From Betaproteobacteria bacterium (lineage in GTDB: Bacteria; Pseudomonadota; Gammaproteobacteria; Burkholderiales; SG8-39), in the NCBI GenBank assembly GCA_009693345.1, contig SHXL01000183.1:1-5314 (forward strand): a stretch of DNA of 5,314 nt, read 5' to 3'. The notes beneath the pieces are model-generated. The model was not told the origin of the DNA. It saw nothing but the letters and a program-made list of their open reading frames with translations, and searched no databases. The number at the start of each line of letters is the position of its first letter. The stretch's first letter is position 1. This document shows, in pieces, positions 1 to 4,969 of this stretch. The position numbers and the translations under genes were made by a program.

Positions 1-1
1 C

Positions 2-367
2 ACGCGCCTGGCCTATGGCGGCCTGTACAGCCTGCCCGCGCTGCGGGACTGTGCATTCGCGGCCGTCCAGGAGGCGATCGACGTCGCCGCTGCGCTGGGC
101 ATCAAGCTCGCCAGCAACCAGCCCGAGGCGGCGTGGACGCTGGCCGCGCAGGGCCTCCCGGACGATTTCAAGACCTCGCTCTTGCAGAGCATCGAGGCGG
201 GCGCGCCAACCGAGATCGACTTCATCAACGGCGCGGTGGTGCGCTGGGGCGAACGCGCCGGGATCGCGACGCCGGTGAACCGGACGCTGGTCGCCTGCGT
301 GAAGGGCATCGAGTTGTGGATGCAGCAGCGCGCCGGCACGCCGGCGCCGGCGAAGGAATCCCCGTGA
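2..367 (+). CDS. ketopantoate reductase family (PanE/ApbA-like) dehydrogenase, C-terminal part
   Basis: This is the 3' end of a gene that begins upstream of the window; 121 codons in frame 2 are present before the TGA at 365-367. The visible part is the all-helical C-terminal domain of the ketopantoate reductase family (NAD(P)H-dependent 2-oxo acid reductases of the 6-phosphogluconate-dehydrogenase-like fold). The signature is clear at visible residues 58-101: TSLLQ, then TEIDFINGAVV, then GIATPVN and a VKG helix. Ser59 and Glu71 correspond to the substrate-contacting Ser and Glu of E. coli PanE. The N-terminal Rossmann domain lies outside the window. No pantothenate gene is nearby; the next gene overlaps by 4 bp, so the protein belongs to the catabolic operon. 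True ketopantoate reductase activity is therefore doubtful and reduction of another 2-oxo acid (or the reverse) is more likely. Family certain, substrate unknown. Confidence 0.88.
   Translation, partial: TRLAYGGLYSLPALRDCAFAAVQEAIDVAAALGIKLASNQPEAAWTLAAQGLPDDFKTSLLQSIEAGAPTEIDFINGAVVRWGERAGIATPVNRTLVACVKGIELWMQQRAGTPAPAKESP
353..357 (+). promoter_or_regulatory. Shine-Dalgarno AAGGA deciding the GTG start at 364
   Basis: AAGGA lies 6 nt before GTG 364 and inside the end of the upstream gene. No comparable site lies at the right distance before the internal ATG at 379. This favours GTG 364 and translational coupling through the GTGA overlap. Confidence 0.6.
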
Positions 368-768
368 CGGCGCGCGCCATGGCCAGCCAGAACCGGTCCT
401 ATGTCGAGCACGTCGCGATCCGGGTCAGGGATATTCACTGGCATATCCGTTTCTTCCACGAGGCGCTGGGCATGGCGGTCCGCGAATACGACGGGCCGGA
501 GGACAACCCCGGGCAGGTCTGGACCGTCGGCGGCGTGCAGCTGATCGCCGACCCCGGCTTCAGCGGACCCGAAGGGCGCCTGGCGCATCTCGGGGTCATG
601 ACCGAGGATGTCGAGGCCGCGCTCGAGGCTGCGTACGCGTGGCAAGGCGTCACTGCGCTGCCGCAGGGGCGCAACTGGCTGGCGCTGCCCGATGGACTGT
701 GCGTAGAAATCCTGCCGGCAACCGGCAACTCGGTCGCCGCCGCACTGGCGATCGATCCCCGGGCGTGA
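364..768 (+). CDS. VOC superfamily (glyoxalase/bleomycin-resistance/dioxygenase fold) protein
   Basis: A 134-residue single-module protein of the vicinal oxygen chelate superfamily, probably cytosolic, with no signal peptide or membrane segment. It opens with the usual VEHVAIRVRDI strand followed by a helix ending in FFHEALGM (residues 14-37). The second beta-alpha unit begins HLGVMTEDVEAAL at residues 75-87, and the last strand holds CVEIL at 113-117. His16, His75 and Glu115 sit where the metal-binding H...H...E triad is expected, so a metal-dependent enzyme is plausible. Members include glyoxalase I, methylmalonyl-CoA epimerase, extradiol dioxygenases and dehydrochlorinases; the sequence alone does not say which. 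I chose GTG 364 for its AAGGA site and its 4-bp overlap with the upstream stop. ATG 379, which removes five residues, is the alternative. It is co-transcribed with the ketopantoate-reductase-like gene and is followed by a stem-loop covering its stop codon. Confidence 0.85.
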   Translation: MTARAMASQNRSYVEHVAIRVRDIHWHIRFFHEALGMAVREYDGPEDNPGQVWTVGGVQLIADPGFSGPEGRLAHLGVMTEDVEAALEAAYAWQGVTALPQGRNWLALPDGLCVEILPATGNSVAAALAIDPRA

Positions 769-784
769 CGCGTTTCGCGTCGCG
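764..784 (+). other. GC-rich stem-loop spanning the VOC gene stop codon
   Basis: Positions 764-772 pair with 776-784 around a TTT loop: nine pairs, one of them G-U, the others Watson-Crick. The TGA stop (766-768) lies in the left arm. No T-run follows (the next bases are GCTGAAATCA), so it is not a canonical rho-independent terminator. It could stabilise or process the mRNA, or tune downstream expression. It ends about 20 nt before the ribosome-binding site of the TTG-started gene. The structure is read directly; the role is inference. Confidence 0.5.
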
Positions 785-803
785 GCTGAAATCACTGCAA
801 AAC

Positions 804-807
804 GGAG
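804..807 (+). promoter_or_regulatory. Shine-Dalgarno GGAG deciding the TTG start at 815
   Basis: GGAG lies 7 nt before TTG 815. No in-frame ATG occurs before codon 6 (ATG 830), which would delete the first beta strand of the fold. The site therefore supports the rare TTG start. Confidence 0.65.
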
Positions 808-814
808 CGTTAGA

Positions 815-1264
815 TTGAAAAAATTCCTGATGTTGCACGGCGTGAATCACAACATGTTCGGCAAGCGCGAGCCGAAGTTCTACGGCACGATCACGCTGGA
901 GGAAATCGACGGCAAGCTCGCCGCGCTGGGCAAGGAACTGGGAGTCGAGGTCCAGAGCTTCCAGACCAACTTCGAGGGCGCGCTGTGCGAGCGGGTCCAC
1001 CAGGCGTACGCGGAAAAGGTCGACGGCGTGATCATCAATGCCGGCGCCTGGACCCACTACAGCTACGGCATGCGCGACGCGCTGACGATCCTGACCGTGC
1101 CCATCGTGGAGGTTCACATGTCGAACAACCACGCGCGCGACAAGTTTCGCCAGTACTCGGTCATCTCCGAAATCGCCAAGGGGTACATCGCCGGCTTCGG
1201 AATCGACAGCTATCTGCTCGGGCTGCGCGCCGCCGTGTCGGCCAGTGCCGCCGCGCAGTCGTGA
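815..1264 (+). CDS. type II 3-dehydroquinate dehydratase (AroQ/QuiB-type) homologue
   Basis: A 149-residue cytosolic protein of usual length for the dodecameric type II 3-dehydroquinate dehydratases, which dehydrate 3-dehydroquinate to 3-dehydroshikimate through an enolate. Motifs occur in the family order: LHGVNHNMFGKREPKFYG (7-24, the active-site loop), FQTNFEGAL (49-57), INAGAWTH (74-81), VEVHMSN (98-104) and HARDKFR (106-112). By comparison with the M. tuberculosis enzyme, the catalytic Arg18, Tyr23, Asn75, His81, Glu99, His101, Asp88, Arg108 and Arg112 are all retained. The first motif differs from the usual LNGPNLN: N8 is His, P10 is Val and L12 is His. It starts at TTG 815 with a well-placed GGAG. 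The neighbours are CoA-acid and redox enzymes rather than shikimate biosynthesis genes, which points to a catabolic role: dehydroquinate in quinate use, or another beta-hydroxy ketone. The family is clear; the physiological substrate is not. Confidence 0.9.
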   Translation: MKKFLMLHGVNHNMFGKREPKFYGTITLEEIDGKLAALGKELGVEVQSFQTNFEGALCERVHQAYAEKVDGVIINAGAWTHYSYGMRDALTILTVPIVEVHMSNNHARDKFRQYSVISEIAKGYIAGFGIDSYLLGLRAAVSASAAAQS

Positions 1265-1284
1265 CCGCGCCGGCAGGCAACGCA

Positions 1285-1296
1285 TTCAACATTGAA
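1285..1296 (+). repeat. short AT-rich dyad TTCAA-CA-TTGAA
   Basis: A 5-bp inverted repeat with a 2-nt spacer lies in the 54-bp gap between the dehydratase and MaoC genes, in an AT-rich patch that stands out in this GC-rich DNA. It is too short to call an operator, and no promoter elements are convincing beside it. Confidence 0.25.
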
Positions 1297-1306
1297 CGAA
1301 TCTGAC

Positions 1307-1311
1307 GGGAG
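1307..1311 (+). promoter_or_regulatory. Shine-Dalgarno GGGAG deciding the ATG start at 1319
   Basis: GGGAG sits 7 nt before ATG 1319. The alternative in-frame TTG at 1292 has no such site and would add nine residues that do not resemble the family, so 1319 is preferred. Confidence 0.65.
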
Positions 1312-1318
1312 CGCGAGC

Positions 1319-1774
1319 ATGGCAATGGAACGCTATTGGGACGATGCCAAGGTCGGCGACGAAGGCGTGACCCCGCCGCTGACGGTCACCGGGGCGATGA
1401 TCGACATGTATGCGGAGGTCTCCGGCGACCACACGCTGCTGCACGTCGATGAAGAGTACGCGCGCAAGTCGCACTTCGGGCAGCGGGTCGCGCACGGGCT
1501 GTTCGGACTGGCCGTTGCCGACGGGCTGAAGTGCCAGGCCGAGTATCGCTTTCGTCCCGGCATGTCGCTGGGCTGGACCTGGGACTTCCTGCTGCCGATC
1601 CGGATCGGCGACGTGCTGCGCGTAAAGTTCCGCATCGATAGCGCGCGGCCCTCGAAGAGCAAGCCCGGCTGGGGCATCGTCGTCATACCCTGTGAACTGC
1701 TCAACCAGGACGATCAGGTTGTGCATCGGGGCGAACACCGGCTGATGATTCCGCGCCGGCCGGAAGCCGCCTGA
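1319..1774 (+). CDS. MaoC-like hotdog-fold dehydratase / (R)-specific enoyl-CoA hydratase family
   Basis: A 151-residue, single hotdog-domain protein of the MaoC family, whose members reversibly hydrate 2-enoyl-CoA thioesters to 3-hydroxyacyl-CoA in the cytosol. The hydratase 2 motif is plain at residues 35-63: SGDHTLLHVDEEYA, then FGQRVAHGLFG. Asp37 and His42, five residues apart, match the Asp/His catalytic pair of PhaJ-type hydratases. Ahead of it is the usual ERYWDDAKVGDE...TVTGAMIDMYAEVSGD segment. The later part (GDVLRVKFRI, then WGIVVIPCELLNQDDQVVHRGEHRLMI) is the typical C-terminal beta sheet. ATG 1319 is chosen for its GGGAG site. It lies directly before a family III CoA-transferase, a pairing that suggests the transferase makes the CoA ester and this enzyme hydrates, or dehydrates, the derived acyl-CoA. 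The true substrate is unknown; MaoC proteins also include mesaconyl-type hydratases and non-catalytic members. Confidence 0.9.
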   Translation: MAMERYWDDAKVGDEGVTPPLTVTGAMIDMYAEVSGDHTLLHVDEEYARKSHFGQRVAHGLFGLAVADGLKCQAEYRFRPGMSLGWTWDFLLPIRIGDVLRVKFRIDSARPSKSKPGWGIVVIPCELLNQDDQVVHRGEHRLMIPRRPEAA

Positions 1775-1823
1775 CCGGCCCACGGCGGACCGGGCCCATG
1801 CGCCCCGGCCTGCGACCCTACTC

Positions 1824-1827
1824 GGAG
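1824..1827 (+). promoter_or_regulatory. Shine-Dalgarno GGAG before the CoA-transferase start
   Basis: GGAG lies 7 nt before ATG 1835. It fixes the start at a position where the N-terminal PLAGLRVIDYSHFLAGP strand of the family is complete. Confidence 0.6.
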
Positions 1828-1834
1828 CTTTTTA

Positions 1835-3070
1835 ATGACAACGCAATCCCTTCCTCTCGCCGGCCTTCGCGTCATCGATTACTCGCACTTCCTGGCCGGC
1901 CCGTACCTGAGCCGCTGTCTGGCCGGAATGGGCGCGGAGGTGATCAAGGTCGAGCGGCCAAAGGACGGCGACGCGGGTCGACACCATCCCTATTTCATCG
2001 ACGGTCAAAGCGGCTACTTTCTGCAGCAGAACATGGGCAAGCAGGGACTGTGCGTGAACCTGAAGGATCCGCGCGGCCACAAGCTGATGCTCGAACTCGC
2101 GCAAACCGCCGATGTATTCGTCGAGAATTATCGTCCGGGCGCGCTGGAGAAGCTGGGCCTGGGCTACGCGGCGCTGGCGGCGCTCAATCCGCGTCTGGTC
2201 TACTGTTCGCTGTCCGCCTACGGCCACACCGGTCCCGATGCGTCGCGGCCGGGGTTCGGGGTGATCGCCGAGGCGAAAAGCGGCGCGATGGCGATGCTCG
2301 GCGTGCCGGGCGCGCCGCCGCCGCTGTTCCGGATGCCTATCGCCGACATGTATGCCGGCGCGCATGGCGTGGCGGCAGTCTGCGCGGCGCTCGTCGGCCG
2401 CGCAACGACGGGCAAGGGTTGTCACATCGACATGGCGCTCTACGATTGCATGGTGGGCATGCACGACTATGCGCTGCAGTGCTACACCATGAGCGGCGGC
2501 AAGGAGGTCCCGGTGCAGACCGGACACGACCTGCCGCAGTCGACCGTGTACGGCGTGTTCGCCGCGAAGGATGGCAACATGGCCATTGCCGCCCAGGTCA
2601 ACGATGCCTGGAAACGCCTTGCCGCAGTCGTTGGTGGCGACGCGCTTGCCGCCGACGCGCGATTTCATGGTCCGGAAGGGCGCAACGCGAATCGCGAGGA
2701 AGTGCTCGGCTACGTTTCCGCCTGGACCACCCGGCATACGGTGGCCGAATGCGTTGCGGCGCTCGACGCGGCCGACGTTCCCAACACCGCGGTGCAGAAC
2801 ATCGACGCGGTGCTGGCGGACCCGCAAGTTCTTGCGCGGGGGATGATCGTCGAACAGGACCACCCGGTCCTGGGCAAGGTGCGACTCGCCAACATTCCGT
2901 TCCGGTTTTCCAATTGCGACGTGACACCGCGCTCGGTCGCGCCGCTGCTGGGCCAGCACAACCGCGAAATCGCCGCGAGCCTGGGCTTCAAGGCCGAGGA
3001 AATCGATGCGATGGTGAAGGATGGCGTGCTCTATGCCGAGGCAGCGGTTGCCCACCATGCGCCCGGCTGA
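1835..3070 (+). CDS. family III CoA-transferase (CaiB/BaiF/formyl-CoA transferase type)
   Basis: A 411-residue protein of normal length for class III CoA-transferases, which move CoA between carboxylic acids through an aspartyl intermediate and form interlocked dimers. The N-terminus is diagnostic: PLAGLRVIDYSHFLAGPYLSR, then MGAEVIKVERPKDGD (residues 7-46). Next come VNLKDPRG, DVFVENYRPGALEKLGLGY and YCSLSAYGHTGP. The motif FRMPIADMYAGAHGVAAVCAALVGR follows, in which Asp171 aligns with the catalytic Asp of formyl-CoA transferase. GKGCHIDMALYDC and the C-terminal stretch near RFHGPEGRNANREEV complete the fold. It begins 60 bp after the MaoC gene with a good GGAG site. In this setting it probably activates the pathway's acid using succinyl-CoA or another acyl-CoA as donor. 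That is inference: related enzymes act on oxalate, carnitine, succinate/benzylsuccinate, mesaconate and bile acids, and the acceptor cannot be read from the sequence. Confidence 0.93.
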   Translation: MTTQSLPLAGLRVIDYSHFLAGPYLSRCLAGMGAEVIKVERPKDGDAGRHHPYFIDGQSGYFLQQNMGKQGLCVNLKDPRGHKLMLELAQTADVFVENYRPGALEKLGLGYAALAALNPRLVYCSLSAYGHTGPDASRPGFGVIAEAKSGAMAMLGVPGAPPPLFRMPIADMYAGAHGVAAVCAALVGRATTGKGCHIDMALYDCMVGMHDYALQCYTMSGGKEVPVQTGHDLPQSTVYGVFAAKDGNMAIAAQVNDAWKRLAAVVGGDALAADARFHGPEGRNANREEVLGYVSAWTTRHTVAECVAALDAADVPNTAVQNIDAVLADPQVLARGMIVEQDHPVLGKVRLANIPFRFSNCDVTPRSVAPLLGQHNREIAASLGFKAEEIDAMVKDGVLYAEAAVAHHAPG

Positions 3071-3121
3071 GCGGCGCCCCCGGCGCGGGCGGCGGCAAGT
3101 CATCGGTCGGCGGGTGGCGCG

Positions 3122-4141
3122 ATGAAGACCATACGCTGGGGCATCATCGGCTGCGGTGACGTCACCGAGATCAAGAGCGGTCCCGGCCTGTACAAGGCGA
3201 CGCATTCGCAACTGCTTGCCGTGATGCGGCGCAATGGCGCGCTGGCCGCGGACTACGCGCGCCGGCATGGCGTCCCGCGCTGGCACGACGACGCGGAGGC
3301 GATCATTCGCGCGCCGGATATCGACGCCATCTATGTGGCGACCGTTCCCGGGGCGCATCGCGATTACGTGCTGCGCTGCGCGGCTGCGGGGAAGCCGGTG
3401 CTGGTAGAGAAGCCGATGGCTCTCGACCACGACCAGTGCCAGGAAATGATCGGCGCCTGCCGGACGGGCGGCGTGCCGCTGTGGGTCGCCTACTACCGGC
3501 GCGCGCTGCCCCGCTTCATTGCGGTCCGCGACTTGGTCCGGCAGAACGCCATCGGCCCGGTCAGGATGGTGACCAGCCGCCAGTTCCTGCCGCTGAAACC
3601 GCAGGCCGAATTGAATCCCCGCTCGCCGCCCTGGCGCGTCGACCCGGAGATGTCAGGTGGCGGACTGTTTGTCGACATGGCCAGTCACACCCTGGATTTT
3701 CTCGACTTCGTGTTCGGTCCGATCGAAGCGGTGCGCGCGTTCGCGGACAACCAGGCGGGCGCCTACGGTGCCGACGACATCGTCACGGCGAGTTACCGTT
3801 TCGCCTCCGGCGTCCTGGGCAGCGGTGCCTGGTGCTACGCGGCGGACCGGGAAGAGGAGTACAACGAGATCGTGGGCGCCAACGGGCGCATTCTCTTTTC
3901 GACGACCAAGGCCGTTCCGATCCGTGTGCTGCGCGGGGATTCGGTCGAGGAGATCCCGGTCGAGGATCCGCCGCACGTCCATCAACCCTTGATCCAGACC
4001 ATCGTCGACGAATTGAACGGACAGGGACAGAGCCCCAGCACCGGCGAGTCCGCTGCGCGCACGACCTGGGTCATCGACCAGATCCTGCGCGAGTACCGCG
4101 CCGGATCTGGCCATCGCGGCGCGACAGGGGGACAGGCATGA
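3122..4141 (+). CDS. Gfo/Idh/MocA family NAD(P)-dependent oxidoreductase
   Basis: A 339-residue cytosolic dehydrogenase of the Gfo/Idh/MocA family, which oxidises or reduces hydroxyl groups of sugars, inositols and related cyclic polyols. The Rossmann start WGIIGCGDVTEIKSG (residues 6-20) carries the GxGxxx dinucleotide loop. The family's EKP motif is at 96-98 with the catalytic Lys97. The C-terminal domain shows SGGGLFVDMASHTLDFLDFVFGP, where Asp185 and His189 correspond to the conserved D...H pair. These residues suggest an active enzyme. The length is at the short end of the family. The start has only a GGGTGG-type ribosome-binding site at 3112-3117, and the stop overlaps the next ATG by 4 bp, so it is translationally coupled to the SDR that follows. 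A polyol- or cyclitol-type substrate fits the dehydroquinate-dehydratase-like neighbour, but the substrate cannot be named. Confidence 0.92.
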   Translation: MKTIRWGIIGCGDVTEIKSGPGLYKATHSQLLAVMRRNGALAADYARRHGVPRWHDDAEAIIRAPDIDAIYVATVPGAHRDYVLRCAAAGKPVLVEKPMALDHDQCQEMIGACRTGGVPLWVAYYRRALPRFIAVRDLVRQNAIGPVRMVTSRQFLPLKPQAELNPRSPPWRVDPEMSGGGLFVDMASHTLDFLDFVFGPIEAVRAFADNQAGAYGADDIVTASYRFASGVLGSGAWCYAADREEEYNEIVGANGRILFSTTKAVPIRVLRGDSVEEIPVEDPPHVHQPLIQTIVDELNGQGQSPSTGESAARTTWVIDQILREYRAGSGHRGATGGQA

Positions 4142-4878
4142 GCAATTCCCTGCAGGGCCAGGTTGCCATCGTTACCGGCGCCGCCCGCGGCATCGGTCGC
4201 GGCATTGCGGCGCGACTGGCGAAGGAAGGCTGCCGCGTGGCCGTCTGGGATCGCGATCCCGGCGCGTTTGACGCCGTCGCCGCCGGATTCGTCCCGGCGG
4301 TGATCGAAACGGTCGACGTTGCCGACTATGCGTCAGTCGAGCGTGGCTTCGCCGCAACCATGGATCGCCTCGGACGGCTGGACATCCTGGTCAACAACGC
4401 CGGGGTGAGCGGACCGGTGCTGCCGGTGTCGGAGTATCCGCTCGAGGCGTGGGATCGCGTGCTCGCCATCGACCTGACCGGGGTCTTCTATTGCTGCCGG
4501 GCGGCGGTGCCGCGGATGCGCGAGGCGGGCTACGGCCGCATCGTCAACGTCTCCTCGATCACCGGCAAGGAAGGCGCCCCCGGCATCGCCGCCTATGCCG
4601 CCGCCAAGGCCGGGGTGATCGGCTTCACCAAGTCGCTGGCGCGGGAGCTGGTCGATTCCGGCGTGCTGGTCAATTGTATCGCGCCGGTCATCACCGAAAC
4701 CGATCTCTTCCTGGAAATGACGCCAGAACATATTGCTTCGGCCAAGGCCAAGATCCCGATGGGCCGGTTCCTGACCATCGACGAGATCGCGGCGATGGTC
4801 GCCTGGATTGCGGGTCCCGAGTGCAGCTTCAGCACCGGCTTCGCGTTCGACCTTTCGGGCGGTCGCGCCACGTACTGA
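4138..4878 (+). CDS. short-chain dehydrogenase/reductase (classical SDR, NAD-type)
   Basis: A complete 246-residue classical SDR. The cofactor loop TGAARGIG is at residues 13-20. Asp38 at the end of the second strand (VAVWDRD) indicates preference for NAD(H) over NADP(H). NNAG is at 86-89. The active site has Ser140, Tyr153 and Lys157 (SSITG, then YAAAK). The position usually held by the fourth catalytic residue, Asn in VNLTG, is Asp112 here (AIDLTGVF). The C-terminus STGFAFDLSGGRATY is complete. From memory it resembles SDRs of sugar-acid and 3-hydroxyacyl pathways, but that is an impression and not a search result. The ATG overlaps the preceding stop (ATGA, 4138-4141), with an AGGGGGA site just upstream. 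Likely roles are oxidation of a hydroxyacyl-CoA produced by the MaoC enzyme, or of a hydroxyl on the free substrate. Confidence 0.93.
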   Translation: MSNSLQGQVAIVTGAARGIGRGIAARLAKEGCRVAVWDRDPGAFDAVAAGFVPAVIETVDVADYASVERGFAATMDRLGRLDILVNNAGVSGPVLPVSEYPLEAWDRVLAIDLTGVFYCCRAAVPRMREAGYGRIVNVSSITGKEGAPGIAAYAAAKAGVIGFTKSLARELVDSGVLVNCIAPVITETDLFLEMTPEHIASAKAKIPMGRFLTIDEIAAMVAWIAGPECSFSTGFAFDLSGGRATY

Positions 4879-4883
4879 GGCTT

Positions 4884-4926
4884 TCGCCAGGCAGGGTCGC
4901 AAAACGCATCGTCGAATCGCCTGGCA
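4884..4926 (+). repeat. pair of 10-bp near-identical repeats between the two SDR genes
   Basis: TCGCCAGGCA (4884-4893) and TCGCCTGGCA (4917-4926) differ at one position and lie 33 bp apart, about three helical turns. The 7-bp core GCC(A/T)GGC is its own near-palindrome, so the copies also read as an inverted pair (4886-4892 with 4919-4925). This could be a regulator site or a chance match in GC-rich DNA. I see no convincing promoter or terminator in the 91-bp gap. Confidence 0.3.
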
Positions 4927-4957
4927 TCGACGACTACAGCACGACAACAAGACATCG

Positions 4958-4963
4958 AAGGAG
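4958..4963 (+). promoter_or_regulatory. Shine-Dalgarno AAGGAG deciding the start at 4970
   Basis: The strongest ribosome-binding site in the window. It lies 6 nt before ATG 4970 and only 3 nt before the adjacent in-frame ATG 4967, so 4970 is the better start; 4967 would add one Met. Confidence 0.7.
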
Positions 4964-4969
4964 AAAATG

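Noticed and set aside
13..795. 260-codon minus-strand open frame opposite the first two genes
   Set aside because: It lies antisense to the ketopantoate-reductase-like and VOC genes, and its product has low-complexity, GC-driven composition.
1777..1796. GGCCC...GGGCC inverted repeat after the MaoC gene as a terminator
   Set aside because: Only five pairs with a 10-nt loop and no T-run; likely chance in GC-rich DNA.
3074..3091. GC-rich inverted repeats between the CoA-transferase and Gfo/Idh/MocA genes
   Set aside because: Two mutually exclusive 5-bp stems (GCGCC/GGCGC and CGCCC/GGGCG) and no T-run. Too weak to call a terminator or attenuator.
1798..3159. 453-codon open frame on the plus strand overlapping the CoA-transferase
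   Set aside because: Arg/Gly-rich product with no recognisable domain. The overlapping frame encodes an unambiguous CoA-transferase with its own ribosome-binding site.
1832..3430. 532-codon open frame on the minus strand opposite the CoA-transferase and the start of the Gfo/Idh/MocA gene
   Set aside because: It is antisense to clearly recognised genes. Its product is rich in Arg, His and Ala without any family motif, as expected for a GC-rich shadow frame.
3436..4137. Long in-frame extension upstream of the first SDR
   Set aside because: The extension runs through the Gfo/Idh/MocA gene in another frame and is Arg-rich. The SDR fold begins right at ATG 4138, so no fusion exists.
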